Positions 36,416 to 46,098 are shown, counted from the stretch's first letter. The stretch is 64,000 bases of DNA from an uncultured Flavobacteriales bacterium (GCA_937901255.1 CALCHN010000067.1:29490-93489), one strand, 5' to 3'. A program made the numbers and translations. Notes: generated by a model not told the origin, from the letters alone.

Positions 36416-36733
36416 TTATAAAATAGCATCTAATTTAGCTGCTAATGTCTGTTTTGGCACAGCACCAACTTGTTTGTCCACTACTTCACCATTTTTTATG
36501 AATAAAATAGTTGGGATATTTCTAATTCCAAACTTGGCAGCTACTTCAGGGTTGTTGTCAACATCAACTTTACCTACTATTGCTTTTCCATCGTAATCGT
36601 TAGCTAATTCTTCAACAATTGGTCCTACCATTCTACATGGTCCGCACCATTCTGCCCAAAAATCTACTAATACTGCTTTGTCTGATTTTAAAACTTTTTC
36701 TTCAAAGTTTGCGTCTGTTAATTCTAATGCCAT
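36416..36733 (-). CDS. trxA: Thioredoxin
   Basis: A 105-residue cytosolic thioredoxin with the active site WCGPC (in DFWAEWCGPCRM), the cis-proline segment RNIPTILFIKNG and the usual length and fold. It reduces disulfides in ribonucleotide reductase, peroxiredoxins and other targets, fed by thioredoxin reductase. A TAATTTTG element (complement of 36774-36781) forms a likely -7 box 40 bases upstream of the ATG; no good -33 is seen at the right spacing. dnaE lies further upstream in the same direction (108 bases). The gene has its own terminator. An unequivocal call. Confidence 0.97.
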   Translation of the reverse strand: MALELTDANFEEKVLKSDKAVLVDFWAEWCGPCRMVGPIVEELANDYDGKAIVGKVDVDNNPEVAAKFGIRNIPTILFIKNGEVVDKQVGAVPKQTLAAKLDAIL

Positions 36734-36841
36734 AATATTATCTTTTTAAATTATTTCTCTGATTTCTTTTGTCCAAAATTACAATTAATAAATCAATTTA
36801 CTTTGTAACAAATATTACAATTCTTTGATTTTTATACTTTT

Positions 36842-39800
36842 TTAACTTTCCGAAATTTTATACTTAATTTGATATAAACTATCTAACTTTTCTAAAAATT
36901 CATTAGATACTTCTACCTTTTTAGTCCTTGAATTCATGTTTACCACTCCATGTTCATCATCTTGCACCATCAACCTAAAAGGCACATTCCCTTGATGTTG
37001 CTCAATAATTGCTTCAATCTCTTCAAACAATTCTGTAGTTAGTGTTTTGTTAGGTAAAGAAATAATTACTCTTTTGGTTCTTTTCTCTCTCACTTCAGAA
37101 AGCAGCTGAATGCTAGCAATCTTAAACTCTACATCATTATCATCTTTTGCCCATTGTCTGGGTTGAATTTTTCCTTTAACAAATAAATATTGTCCTTCTA
37201 AAAAGTAAGGTTTGTGTTTCACGTATTCCTCACCAAAAACAAAAAAATCATGTGTAGCTTCATAATCTTCTAACTTAAGAATACCAAAAGGTTTTCCGTT
37301 TTTAGTCATTCTTTCTTCTGCTCCTGTACAAATCCCAGCAATGGCTAATTCTTTTCCTTTATTTTCTAATGTGTTTTTAACATCACTTAAATTTCCTCGG
37401 CAAAAGCTTTGCATTTCTAACTTAAAATCATCTAAAGGATGTCCGGAAATAAAAATCCCCACCACTTCTTTTTCGGCATTAAGTTTTTTAAGGGTACTCC
37501 ATTCTTCGCAATGTGGTAATTGAGGTTCATCAACTTCTTCTTCAGCCTCCACCATATCAAACATAGATACTTGAGCAGAGTTGGCATTATCCTGAAATTT
37601 ATTGCCAAATTTTATAGCCATTTCTAAGAAAGTACCTTTATCGTACTCGGCAAAATATTGTGCTCTGTGCGTATTAGGAAACGAATCGAAAGCCCCTGCT
37701 AAGGCTAAACTTTCTAAGGTTTTTTTGTTGGCAGCTCTTAAATCAATTCTTTTAGTTAAATCAAAAATAGAAGAAAAAGCACCGTTGTTTTTTCTTTCTT
37801 CAATAATACATTCTACGGCTCTTTCTCCAACTCCTTTAATCGCTCCTAATCCAAAACGAATTTCTCCATTGGCATTTACCGTAAATTTATATACCGATTC
37901 ATTTACATCAGGACCAAGCACTTTAAGTTTCATGCGTTTGCACTCATCCATAAAAAAAGTAACTTTTTCAATGTCGTTCATGTTATTGCTCAGTACAGAT
38001 GCCATGTACTCGGCAGGATAATGGGCTTTTAAATAAGCTGTTTGGAAAGCTATCCAAGCATAACAAGTAGAGTGAGATTTGTTAAATGCATAGGCTGCAA
38101 AAGCTTCCCAATCTTTCCAAATTTTTTCTAATTTATCTTCTGGATGTCCTTTTTCTTTAGCTTGCTCAATAAATTGGGGCTTCATTTTATCCAGCACCGC
38201 AATTTGCTTTTTACCCATGGCTTTTCTAAGCATATCTGCTTCACCTTTGGTAAAATCGGCTAATTTTTGCGAAAGCAACATTACCTGCTCCTGATAAACA
38301 GTAATTCCGTAAGTTTCTTTAAGGTATTCTTCCATTTCAGGAAGATCATAAACTACTTCTTCTTCTCCATGTTTTCTCTTCACAAAAGAAGGAATATATT
38401 CTATCGGACCCGGACGATAAAGTGCGTTCATCGCAATTAAATCTGCAAAAACAGTAGGTTTTAAATCCTTAAGGTATTTTTGCATTCCATCCGACTCATA
38501 CTGAAATATACCGTTGGTAGCTCCTTTCTGAAAAAGCTCATAGGTTTTCTCATCTTCAATATCAAACTGCTCGGGATCTAATTCAATACCATGTTTATCT
38601 TTAATAATTTTACAGGCATCTTTAATTAAAGTAAGTGTTTTAAGCCCTAAGAAATCCATTTTCAGCAATCCCGCATCTTCAGCAACAGAGTTGTCGAACT
38701 GCGTACAAGCCATGTCAGAATCTTTGGCTGTAGCTATGGGCACAAAGTTGGTAATATCATCAGGAGTAATAATTACACCACAAGCGTGTATTCCTGTGTT
38801 TCTTAAAGCTCCTTCAACAATTTTTGCCTGATGTATCGTTTTTGAAGCTGCTGGATTACTTTCTGCATAGCGGATAAACTCCTTCATTCGTTCAGCTTCA
38901 TCAGGGCGAAGTACTTTTTTTATTTCCTCTTCATTTTCTTTTAAAAACCTATCAATACTCCACTTTCCGGGAATCATTTTTGGGAGTAATTTGGCTAATA
39001 AATTGGCTTCAGAAAGCGGCAAATCAAAAACTCTAGCGGTATCTCTAATAGCAGATTTTGCTGCCATTTTACCATAAGTAATAATTTGAGCTACTTGGTT
39101 TTTTCCATATTTATTAATCACATAATCCATTACCAGCTGTCTGCCTTCATCATCAAAATCAATATCAATATCGGGCATGGAAATACGGTCGGGATTTAAG
39201 AAACGCTCAAAAAGCAAATCGTACTTTATAGGGTCTATATTGGTAATTTTTGTACAATAAGCCACCACCGAACCTGCTGCAGAACCTCTGCCTGGCCCGA
39301 CAGAAACGCCCATTTTGCGAGCTTCTCTAATAAAATCTTCTACAATTAAAAAATATCCTGGATATCCTGTATTTTTAATAACACTTAACTCAAAATCTAT
39401 TCTTTCTCTAATCTCATCTGTAATTTCTCCGTAGCGTTCTTTTGCTCCTTCGTAAGTAATATGGCGGAGATAAGCATTTTCTCCAATTTTTAAACTTGGG
39501 TCTTCTTCATCTTTGGGGTCTTTAAATTCTTCAGGAATTTCAAACTTAGGAAGCAATACATCTCGTTCTAACTTAAATGGAGAAATTTTTTCTGCTACCT
39601 CAGCAGTATTTAAAATAGCTTCAGGCATATCAGCAAAAAGCTGTTTCATCTCATCCTTCGACTTAAAATAATACTCATCGTTGGGAAAACCAAATCTGAA
39701 CTCTCTGCCTTTAGAACCTATGTATTTTTTGGGTTGAGAAACTTTATTTCCGCCACCTATACACAACAATACATCTTGAGAAACAGCATCTTCTTTATTT

Positions 39801-41128
39801 AAATAATAGGTATTGTTGGTAGCAATGTATTTTACATCATATTTCTTAGCAAAATCTAACAATACTTTATTTACCGCTTCTTCTTCTTGTACACCATGGC
39901 GATTGATTTCTACATAAAAATCATCGCCAAAATTGGTTTTCCACCAAACAAAAGCTTCTTCGGCTTGGTTGGTTCCTTCAAAAAGAATTTTATTAGGAAC
40001 TTCTCCCCAAATACCTCCTGTTAATGCAATTAAATCTTCTTTATATTGTAATAATAATTCTCTATCAATTCTGGGAACATAATAAAATCCTTCGGTATTG
40101 GCGTAAGAAGCCAACTTTATTAAATTATGGTAGCCTTTTTCGTTTTTTGCAATTAAAACAGTTTGAAAACCATTGTCCTTAAGGTTTTTATCCTTCATGT
40201 TTACACAAAGGTTAAACTCACAACCCACTATAGGCTTAATGCCTTCTTTGTGTGCTTCTCTAACAAAATGAAAGGTTGCCATCATGTTACCATGATCGGT
40301 TAGAGCAACCGCACTCATTCCTAATTCTTTGGCTTTTTTTACTAAGCCAGCTACTTTTGTAGTAGATTGAAGTGTAGAAAACTCCGAATGATTATGCAGA
40401 TGCACAAAATCTAAGGCTTCCAACTCCGAAGAGATGGGAGTAGTCGTTTTTAAAACATCCTCAGCCGAAGTATCCGTAGCTTTTTTAGCGAAATTGGCTT
40501 CTGCTAATTTTGGAGCCTCATAAACAATTTCCTGATTGGTAATTTCTTTGGGATGAATTACTCTAAGCTTAAGTAATTCAAAGAAACAACGAGCTGTGGC
40601 ATCTACATCATAAGCTGCATCATGGGCATCTCCAAAATCTTTATTAAAAAGTTTTATATGTAAATCCGTTAATCTGGGATATTTATACCCTCCACCTCTT
40701 CCACCTGGAATAGCACAAAAATCCACACTAGATTTCATGGTATCGAGCGACTTTTTATCTGCTAAATTATTGGCTATAGAAAGTCTGTAAAATTCTGCTC
40801 CAACAATGTTGATATCAAACTCAATGTTATGTCCTACGTTGTAGGTGGTTTGTTGCACATCTTTTTGAAACTCTTCTAATACAAATTGCAAGTCCTCACC
40901 ATCTGCCAAGGCTCTTTCGGTGGTAATACCATGCACATTGGCTACGGCAATAGGAATATCAAAACCAACGGGTTTGATAATGTAATTTTTGGCTGTAATT
41001 AATTTACCTGTATCATCGTGCAATTGCCATGCTAACTGCACCATTCTGGGCCAATTGTCCGAATCGGAAACGGGTGCGTTATAGTCGCGTGGTAAGCCTG
41101 TGGTTTCTGTATCGAATATTAAAAACAT
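36842..41128 (-). CDS. dnaE: DNA polymerase III alpha subunit with N-terminal DEDDh exonuclease domain
   Basis: The replicative polymerase catalytic subunit, 1428 residues. Residues 1-190 are a DnaQ-like 3'-5' exonuclease with all DEDDh residues visible: Asp6/Glu8 (FDTETTG), Asp105 (NIEFD), His169 and Asp174 (HDAAYD). A PHP domain follows from about residue 240 (FVHLHNHSEFSTLQ, LTDHGNMMA), then the polymerase core with the catalytic PDIDIDFDDEGRQ near 650, a helix-hairpin-helix region and an OB fold. So the proofreading exonuclease is on the same chain, in contrast to the separate DnaQ of E. coli. This form is, to my recollection, common in Flavobacteriia. It is transcribed alone. Confidence 0.95.
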   Translation of the reverse strand: MFLIFDTETTGLPRDYNAPVSDSDNWPRMVQLAWQLHDDTGKLITAKNYIIKPVGFDIPIAVANVHGITTERALADGEDLQFVLEEFQKDVQQTTYNVGHNIEFDINIVGAEFYRLSIANNLADKKSLDTMKSSVDFCAIPGGRGGGYKYPRLTDLHIKLFNKDFGDAHDAAYDVDATARCFFELLKLRVIHPKEITNQEIVYEAPKLAEANFAKKATDTSAEDVLKTTTPISSELEALDFVHLHNHSEFSTLQSTTKVAGLVKKAKELGMSAVALTDHGNMMATFHFVREAHKEGIKPIVGCEFNLCVNMKDKNLKDNGFQTVLIAKNEKGYHNLIKLASYANTEGFYYVPRIDRELLLQYKEDLIALTGGIWGEVPNKILFEGTNQAEEAFVWWKTNFGDDFYVEINRHGVQEEEAVNKVLLDFAKKYDVKYIATNNTYYLNKEDAVSQDVLLCIGGGNKVSQPKKYIGSKGREFRFGFPNDEYYFKSKDEMKQLFADMPEAILNTAEVAEKISPFKLERDVLLPKFEIPEEFKDPKDEEDPSLKIGENAYLRHITYEGAKERYGEITDEIRERIDFELSVIKNTGYPGYFLIVEDFIREARKMGVSVGPGRGSAAGSVVAYCTKITNIDPIKYDLLFERFLNPDRISMPDIDIDFDDEGRQLVMDYVINKYGKNQVAQIITYGKMAAKSAIRDTARVFDLPLSEANLLAKLLPKMIPGKWSIDRFLKENEEEIKKVLRPDEAERMKEFIRYAESNPAASKTIHQAKIVEGALRNTGIHACGVIITPDDITNFVPIATAKDSDMACTQFDNSVAEDAGLLKMDFLGLKTLTLIKDACKIIKDKHGIELDPEQFDIEDEKTYELFQKGATNGIFQYESDGMQKYLKDLKPTVFADLIAMNALYRPGPIEYIPSFVKRKHGEEEVVYDLPEMEEYLKETYGITVYQEQVMLLSQKLADFTKGEADMLRKAMGKKQIAVLDKMKPQFIEQAKEKGHPEDKLEKIWKDWEAFAAYAFNKSHSTCYAWIAFQTAYLKAHYPAEYMASVLSNNMNDIEKVTFFMDECKRMKLKVLGPDVNESVYKFTVNANGEIRFGLGAIKGVGERAVECIIEERKNNGAFSSIFDLTKRIDLRAANKKTLESLALAGAFDSFPNTHRAQYFAEYDKGTFLEMAIKFGNKFQDNANSAQVSMFDMVEAEEEVDEPQLPHCEEWSTLKKLNAEKEVVGIFISGHPLDDFKLEMQSFCRGNLSDVKNTLENKGKELAIAGICTGAEERMTKNGKPFGILKLEDYEATHDFFVFGEEYVKHKPYFLEGQYLFVKGKIQPRQWAKDDNDVEFKIASIQLLSEVREKRTKRVIISLPNKTLTTELFEEIEAIIEQHQGNVPFRLMVQDDEHGVVNMNSRTKKVEVSNEFLEKLDSLYQIKYKISES

Positions 41129-41598
41129 GACAACTGATGCTAAAAAAGTGAGAGGATAAAGTTACTAAAAGAGAATGCTTTTTTAACCGCTAAAAAAAAT
41201 TAAAACCAACAATTTTTTAACAAGAATATTAATGTTGTGTTGAGCGTTTGAGGAGCTAATTTCTTGTTAGAAGAATCAAGTATCAATTTACTAACGCATT
41301 ACAAATGCGCTCGAGGATGGGGCTAGAATTTTAAGCTACATTAGTATTTAACCAAAAACCACCAGCGTGGACGTTGGCGGGAGCGGAGGGTGAATTTTAA
41401 GGCTCGGTCTTTTATTTCATTCCAACTTAATGCCATTATTTAGTTTCTGTTTTTTTGCATGCACGCCAACGTTTAGGCTAAGAAACGTAGGGCTTTCGAA
41501 GCGATTACCTGTCCCACCTAAACTGAAGTTTGCTAAGTGAACGAACCTTTCTGAAAGCCTTATCTGCCCTATGTTTTCTTAGCCATTGTTGTGGTGCG
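41129..41598. repeat. Gap upstream of dnaE with three palindromic elements
   Basis: Three elements fill this 470-base gap. The first (41294-41309) is the ACGCATTACAAATGCG core also seen at 22375-22397. The second (41359-41390) is a REP-like stem, CCACCAGCG-TGGA-CGTTGGCGG, with tail GAGCGGAGGG. The third is a long hairpin: GGCTAAGAAACGTAGGGC (41476-41493) against the reverse complement of GCCCTATGTTTTCTTAGCC (41566-41584), with inner GGCTTTC/GAAAGCC (41491-41497 and 41553-41559). No gene or clear dnaE promoter was found. Confidence 0.7.
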
Positions 41599-42423
41599 TT
41601 ATTTTTTTAAACCTTTCCACTTTTCGACTAATTCAATTTCTTCGATATTCTCGTCAAAGTTATAGCCGACCGGGTCTTCTGCTTTTAGTTGAATTTCAAA
41701 AAACACATATGGAGGCTCGTACTCAGCGTAGAGCGCTTCTATTCCATCAGTTTTCAATTGGAAATTTCTTTCTTCACCTGGTTTCCATGGTGATGATTTG
41801 GAAATTCTTTGAGTAAATCCGTCTGAATAACCACTACCTTCTTCGACTGTTTTTTCTTCAAATATTAATTTTAACTCACCTTTAATTTCGGCTTCAGTAA
41901 TCACTTTGTCTGTGTTATTCAATACGGTTCCAGTAAATTCATAGATAATGGTTGGTTCTGAACTACGATACTTTTTATAAAATCTTAAAGTGTCTAATTC
42001 AGTAGAAGTTATTTTAAACTCTTCTGAACCACTTAGTCGAGATAACCCATATTTTCTGCAGAGAAATTCATTTGAGTTTATGTGTTTAACGACTTGTTCA
42101 TCTAAAGTAACTTCCCATCTATGACCCCAACCTCGTTCATCTGCAAACGCAACAATAAAAACTCCTTCTTCGTCTGATTCCCTAGCAGTCCAATCATGTT
42201 TTTTATTTGGTTGCTCCTGAGCTAGGATATTAGCATAGTCTTGCCATGTTGCGTCACTATTAAGTCCTTGAGCACCTAAAAACAAATTTGCAAAAGGATT
42301 ATCCATATTGAACTGAACCTTACTTTGTTTGCAGATTTCTATTGCTTTCTTTTTCTTGTTCTCCAATAGTCCACATGAAGAAATGAAAACAGTTAGAAGT
42401 AAAAACGTAAATACTCTTTTCAT
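41599..42423 (-). CDS. Lipoprotein, hypothetical
   Basis: A 274-residue protein with a lipoprotein signal peptide (FLLLTVFISSC, Cys17). The body lacks a family I recognise. The first part is helical with YANILAQEQPNKKHDW; the middle has WGHRWEVTLDEQVVKHIN; and the C-terminal half looks like a beta-sandwich (YEFTGTVLNNTDKVITEAEI, SSPWKPGEERNFQL) similar to domains that deal with unfolded or extracellular partners. It is transcribed alone, with repeats on one side and a short gap before the Fic gene on the other. No partner is suggested by the neighbourhood. Confidence 0.65.
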   Translation of the reverse strand: MKRVFTFLLLTVFISSCGLLENKKKKAIEICKQSKVQFNMDNPFANLFLGAQGLNSDATWQDYANILAQEQPNKKHDWTARESDEEGVFIVAFADERGWGHRWEVTLDEQVVKHINSNEFLCRKYGLSRLSGSEEFKITSTELDTLRFYKKYRSSEPTIIYEFTGTVLNNTDKVITEAEIKGELKLIFEEKTVEEGSGYSDGFTQRISKSSPWKPGEERNFQLKTDGIEALYAEYEPPYVFFEIQLKAEDPVGYNFDENIEEIELVEKWKGLKK

Positions 42424-42582
42424 ATCAATTTAGTTTGTCTGTTTTGAATGCACCACAACACCTAGCTAAACGCTAGTATATTAATTTTATAGCGTATATT
42501 TTTCCTATAGCGGCTATAAATTCCCTCCAAATCTACAAAAAATAGCTTATAAACCAAACAGTTATTTTTGGTGTTTTATGCT

Positions 42583-43662
42583 TTATTGTTTCAGTATTTC
42601 AATTAGTTGTCTGTTAATGTACAAAGTTTCTCGTCCAACTTTTTGAGATTCCACAACTCCAATACTCTCTAACTCTTTTAAATATCGAGATGCTGCCTTT
42701 CTTTCTACTCCTAACTTATTTACAACAAACTCAATTTTTGAATATGGCTGCTCAAATAATAACTCCACAAGCTCTTTTCTGTAAATTTTTGGTGCTTCTT
42801 TTTGAACCTGTATTATTGTATAATCAAGTTGTTCTTTAATACTTGAAATCCTTTCAATGGTATTTTTAGATGTACTTTCAACAGCTTTAAGCATAAACAT
42901 TATCCACTCTTCCCATTTTCCAGTCAGATTAGTCTGATTTAATAGTCGATAATATTCTTGTTTATTAGCAATTATATATGAACTTAAATATAAAATTGGA
43001 ACTTCAATTAAATCATTTAGTATCAGGTACAAAATGTTTAAAATCCTACCAGTCCTACCATTTCCATCGTAAAAAGGATGAATACTTTCAAACTGATAAT
43101 GCAATATGGCTAAGTTAATAAGTGGTGATAAATCTTGTTGTTTATTAAAGTGATTAATAAAATTAGTCATCAAGTCAAGTATTTCAGACTTGTCTTGTGG
43201 TGGGGTATAAACTATTTCTCCAGTGGTGTCATTTTTTAATACTGTTCCAGGTGTACTTCTAATCCCAGCAGCATTACCAACTAATATTTGTTGAATATCA
43301 ACAATATCATTAACTCTTAAAAAACCTTGATTTTTAGCAAGATCATACCCATGAAATATTGCTTTACGGTAATTTACAACTTCTTTAGTCTCTAGTGAAA
43401 TGTGAGTTTTATTACTAGTTAGTGCTTTATAAAGCTCATCTTGTGTTGTAATAATATTTTCAATCTCTGAACTATCTTTTGCTTCCTGTAAAACTATTGC
43501 ATTAATTAGCATCGCTTGGTTAGGAATTGTCTTTGCAATACCTTTTAATTCAGATAATGCAGCAGTAGATTTATTTGTTTGCCTAAGAATTTTAATCGTT
43601 TCCACTTTTTCTCTCAGAGGAGGAAGCTTTTCGAGATGGTAATGTGGTGCATTTTGTCCCAT
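42583..43662 (-). CDS. Fic family protein with class II N-terminal inhibitory motif and winged-helix C-terminus
   Basis: A 359-residue protein with the Fic core HPFYDGNGRTGR (195-206), which matches the full catalytic motif for AMP transfer from ATP to Ser, Thr or Tyr of a target. The N-terminal region holds SSEIEN (64-69), fitting the class II inhibitory helix signature (S/T)xxxE(G/N), so the enzyme should be autoinhibited. The C-terminal 80 residues (YRKELVELLFEQPYSKIEFV and ASRYLKELESIGVVE) look like a winged helix-turn-helix, a DNA-binding part found in some such proteins. The target is unknown. No toxin-antitoxin partner gene is adjacent. Confidence 0.88.
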   Translation of the reverse strand: MGQNAPHYHLEKLPPLREKVETIKILRQTNKSTAALSELKGIAKTIPNQAMLINAIVLQEAKDSSEIENIITTQDELYKALTSNKTHISLETKEVVNYRKAIFHGYDLAKNQGFLRVNDIVDIQQILVGNAAGIRSTPGTVLKNDTTGEIVYTPPQDKSEILDLMTNFINHFNKQQDLSPLINLAILHYQFESIHPFYDGNGRTGRILNILYLILNDLIEVPILYLSSYIIANKQEYYRLLNQTNLTGKWEEWIMFMLKAVESTSKNTIERISSIKEQLDYTIIQVQKEAPKIYRKELVELLFEQPYSKIEFVVNKLGVERKAASRYLKELESIGVVESQKVGRETLYINRQLIEILKQ

Positions 43663-44488
43663 ATTCTTCTTATTTGTCCCAAAAATACAAATTATGGTAC
43701 AATTACCAATGTTTACTGTAATCTTTTTTGCATGATAATTTTAATGTTACCTTAACTATTTAAGCAACTATTTACAAAATAGCTTATAAATATAGCTACT
43801 AATTTTGATGTTTTTTACTGAGTTGTTGTTAATAAAGAAAGGTCCAATTAAACAGATTCCCAATAATTTTTCCGTTGCACTCCAAAATTTCGGGAATGAC
43901 GGCAATAGATAGTTTAGGAGTTTATAAGGTTAAAATTTAAAGCTTAGAAGGTATTTTAAAGTAATGAAGAACCGACCTTTGATTAATTTAATAGTTTTTA
44001 TCTGCAATTTTTTTATTGTTTTTTTAATGTCAGATATAACTGCTTTTTAGTAAATAATTAAATTTATAGTATATTAAGTCGTTTCTTGTGGTTACAATTT
44101 AGCGAGGACTTTATGTAAGCAACCCTTGGACTGCCTTAGACAAAAAGTGAGTAGGCGTTAGTACCTTTTGCTTAGCTGCTATTTAAATTAAAAATTTCAG
44201 GGCTTGGGTTGTGTGGCAAATTTAACCGCTTAGAAAACCATAAATTTATCAGAAGTCTTGACTTTTTGCTTCTTTTGTGTCAAGACAAAAGAACGTCAAG
44301 AGCTTCTATTGCTAATGCATTGCCTAACAATAGCACAACATTATATTCAAATTAAACAGATTGCTTCATCTCCAACACTTATTCCTACGCTAGGCTTCGC
44401 AATGACGGTAATGAATTGGAGTAAGTAAATACCATTAACAAATAACTTTTAACCAATTACAAAAGCAGACTTTGTGTGTTGGGAAAGG
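43663..44488. repeat. 826-base gene-free stretch with several hairpins and degraded repeats
   Basis: No credible gene was seen in either strand. Hairpins include GTCTTGAC/GTCAAGAC (44255-44262 and 44279-44286) overlapping with CTTTTGT/ACAAAAG (44272-44278 and 44285-44291), two mutually exclusive stems. The right end (44469-44500) is a degenerate copy of the AAGCCCCCTAAC/CCCAACACAC element whose central palindrome is missing. Short phrases such as AATGACGG (near 43902 and 44402) also recur. The stretch resembles a graveyard of interspersed repeats between the Fic gene and the SMR gene. Confidence 0.55.
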
Positions 44489-44821
44489 TTAGGGGGCTTT
44501 CGTTACCAACTTAAGTCCGATAATGGACATAATAAGTGTAGTGATGAAAAAGAGTCTCCAAAAATCGGTTGGTTCTTTAAAAAATACCATTCCTACTAAA
44601 ACAGTCCCCACAGCTCCTATACCTGTCCAAACTGCATAGGCAGTTCCTATTGGTAAATGCTGAGTAGCTTTTACCAATAGAAACATACTTATGGATAAAC
44701 ACAGTAGAAAAGCAACAAACCACAAGGTGGCTGTTGTACCAACACTTGTTTTTACTTTTCCTAAACAAAAAGCAAAAGCGACTTCAAATAAGCCCGCTAT
44801 TACAAGCATTAACCAACTCAT
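44489..44821 (-). CDS. SMR family transporter, Gdx/SugE-like
   Basis: A 110-residue four-helix small multidrug resistance transporter. The first helix carries the essential Glu13 in AGLFEVAFA; the third and fourth contain [17 protein letters not shown] and [15 protein letters not shown], which follow the Gdx (SugE) pattern more than EmrE. Gdx proteins export guanidinium in exchange for protons; SugE members have also been linked to quaternary ammonium tolerance. Its ATG overlaps the mscL stop by four bases (ATGA), so translation is coupled. No guanidine riboswitch was recognised upstream. SMR proteins work as antiparallel dimers; a single gene is enough for Gdx. Confidence 0.88.
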   Translation of the reverse strand: MSWLMLVIAGLFEVAFAFCLGKVKTSVGTTATLWFVAFLLCLSISMFLLVKATQHLPIGTAYAVWTGIGAVGTVLVGMVFFKEPTDFWRLFFITTLIMSIIGLKLVTKAP

Positions 44822-45216
44822 TTTTTCAATAAGTCTCGAATTTCTGTTAACAATACTTCTTCTTTGGTTGGTGCTGGAGGTGCTGCTGGCTTCGCTTCTT
44901 CTTTTTTCTTAGCGGCATTCATAGCTTTAACCACCATAAAAATTGCAAGTGCAATAATTAAAAAATCAAATGTTACCTGAAGAAAATTACCATAGTTTAT
45001 AGCAATGGCAGGAGTTTCTCCCACAGCTTCTTTCAATACAATTTTTAAGGAAGAAAAATTAACTCCTCCTATTAAAATTCCAATGGGAGGCATTATCACA
45101 TCATTTACAAATGATGTTACAATTTTTCCGAAAGCTGCTCCGATAATTATACCGACAGCCATATCAATTACATTCCCTTTAACGGCAAATGCTTTAAATT
45201 CATCTATAATTTTCAT
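44818..45216 (-). CDS. mscL: Large-conductance mechanosensitive channel
   Basis: A 132-residue channel that opens at high membrane tension and lets osmolytes out. It carries the family's N-terminal [27 protein letters not shown], the first pore helix, then [18 protein letters not shown], a periplasmic loop, the second helix ([18 protein letters not shown]) and a C-terminal helix ending [10 protein letters not shown]. The C-terminal linker is Pro/Ala/Lys-rich (AKPAAPPAP). It overlaps by four bases the SMR gene, and lies 60 bases after the cdsA stop in the same direction, so it may be the tail of that operon. Confidence 0.96.
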   Translation of the reverse strand: MKIIDEFKAFAVKGNVIDMAVGIIIGAAFGKIVTSFVNDVIMPPIGILIGGVNFSSLKIVLKEAVGETPAIAINYGNFLQVTFDFLIIALAIFMVVKAMNAAKKKEEAKPAAPPAPTKEEVLLTEIRDLLKK

Positions 45217-45276
45217 AAAATTATTGTTAGTTAATAATGTAGTAAAAATATGATTTTTTTTTAATTGATATTATTG

Positions 45277-46098
45277 TTAGTTGGAAACTATTATCAAATA
45301 AGTATAGATAAACGGAACAGCCATAAACAAGCCGTCAAATCGGTCTAAAATACCACCATGACCTGGAAGTAAGTTGCCTGAATCTTTAACATTTAAGTTT
45401 CTTTTGTGCATAGATTCTACTAAATCGCCTAAACCACCAAAAACTACGGTAATTATTGCCAGTATCATCCAATCTTTTAAATCAATATTATGAAAGAACA
45501 AGCTGATAACATAAGCTGCAACTAAAGATAAAACTCCTCCTCCTATACTTCCTTCCCACGTTTTTTTAGGTGAAATTCTTTCAAAAAGTTTATGTTTACC
45601 GAAAAATCTTCCTGCTAAATAAGCTCCAGTATCGCTCGACCATAACAATATGAAAAAGCCAATAATGATTTGAAAACTAAAAGTTGATGTAAACTGATTT
45701 TCCTGATAAAAGCCTAAATGATACAACATGGCAAAAGGAAAAGCAACATAAAAAACACCCAATAACGTATAAGCGATATTTATAAAAGCATGCTCTTTTT
45801 TACGATACAGCTCTATAATAAAGGTTAGGAAAAACAAAGGAATAAGATACAAGGTATATTTTATATCCATTATTTGTTGAGCGGCAAAAGCCAACAATAC
45901 AAATGAAGTTAGTCCAGTAATAACCCCATGAAAATTTTGAGGGTTAATGGTTTTATTCTTCTTTACTAAAGCATAAAATTCATCAATACCTAGCAATACA
46001 ATAACCATAAATAAAAACAAGGTAGAATAGACACCAAAATAAATGGCAGTAATTAATACCAACACAAACAAAAATCCAGTTATGGCTCGCTGTAACAT
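45277..46098 (-). CDS. cdsA: Phosphatidate cytidylyltransferase
   Basis: CdsA makes CDP-diacylglycerol from phosphatidate and CTP for phospholipid synthesis. The 273-residue protein has about eight transmembrane helices and the signature KDSGNLLPGHGGILDRFDGL near the C-terminus, with its Lys, Asp and His residues for metal and substrate, as well as SPKKTWEGSIGG. The usual position after ftsH and a DUF2007 gene is preserved: the cdsA start lies four bases after the DUF2007 stop. A phosphatidylserine decarboxylase gene, which often follows in Flavobacteriia, is not present. Assignment is firm. Confidence 0.95.
   Translation of the reverse strand: MLQRAITGFLFVLVLITAIYFGVYSTLFLFMVIVLLGIDEFYALVKKNKTINPQNFHGVITGLTSFVLLAFAAQQIMDIKYTLYLIPLFFLTFIIELYRKKEHAFINIAYTLLGVFYVAFPFAMLYHLGFYQENQFTSTFSFQIIIGFFILLWSSDTGAYLAGRFFGKHKLFERISPKKTWEGSIGGGVLSLVAAYVISLFFHNIDLKDWMILAIITVVFGGLGDLVESMHKRNLNVKDSGNLLPGHGGILDRFDGLFMAVPFIYTYLIIVSN

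Noticed and set aside
41460..41600. attC-like integron recombination site
   Set aside because: The foldable layout and length suggest it, but the right end reads GTTATT and not the GTTRRRY core, there is no integrase gene, and no cassette structure follows.
44489..44821. Guanidine riboswitch for the Gdx/SugE gene
   Set aside because: The gene overlaps mscL by four bases, leaving no untranslated leader, and no guanidine-aptamer pattern was seen upstream of mscL.
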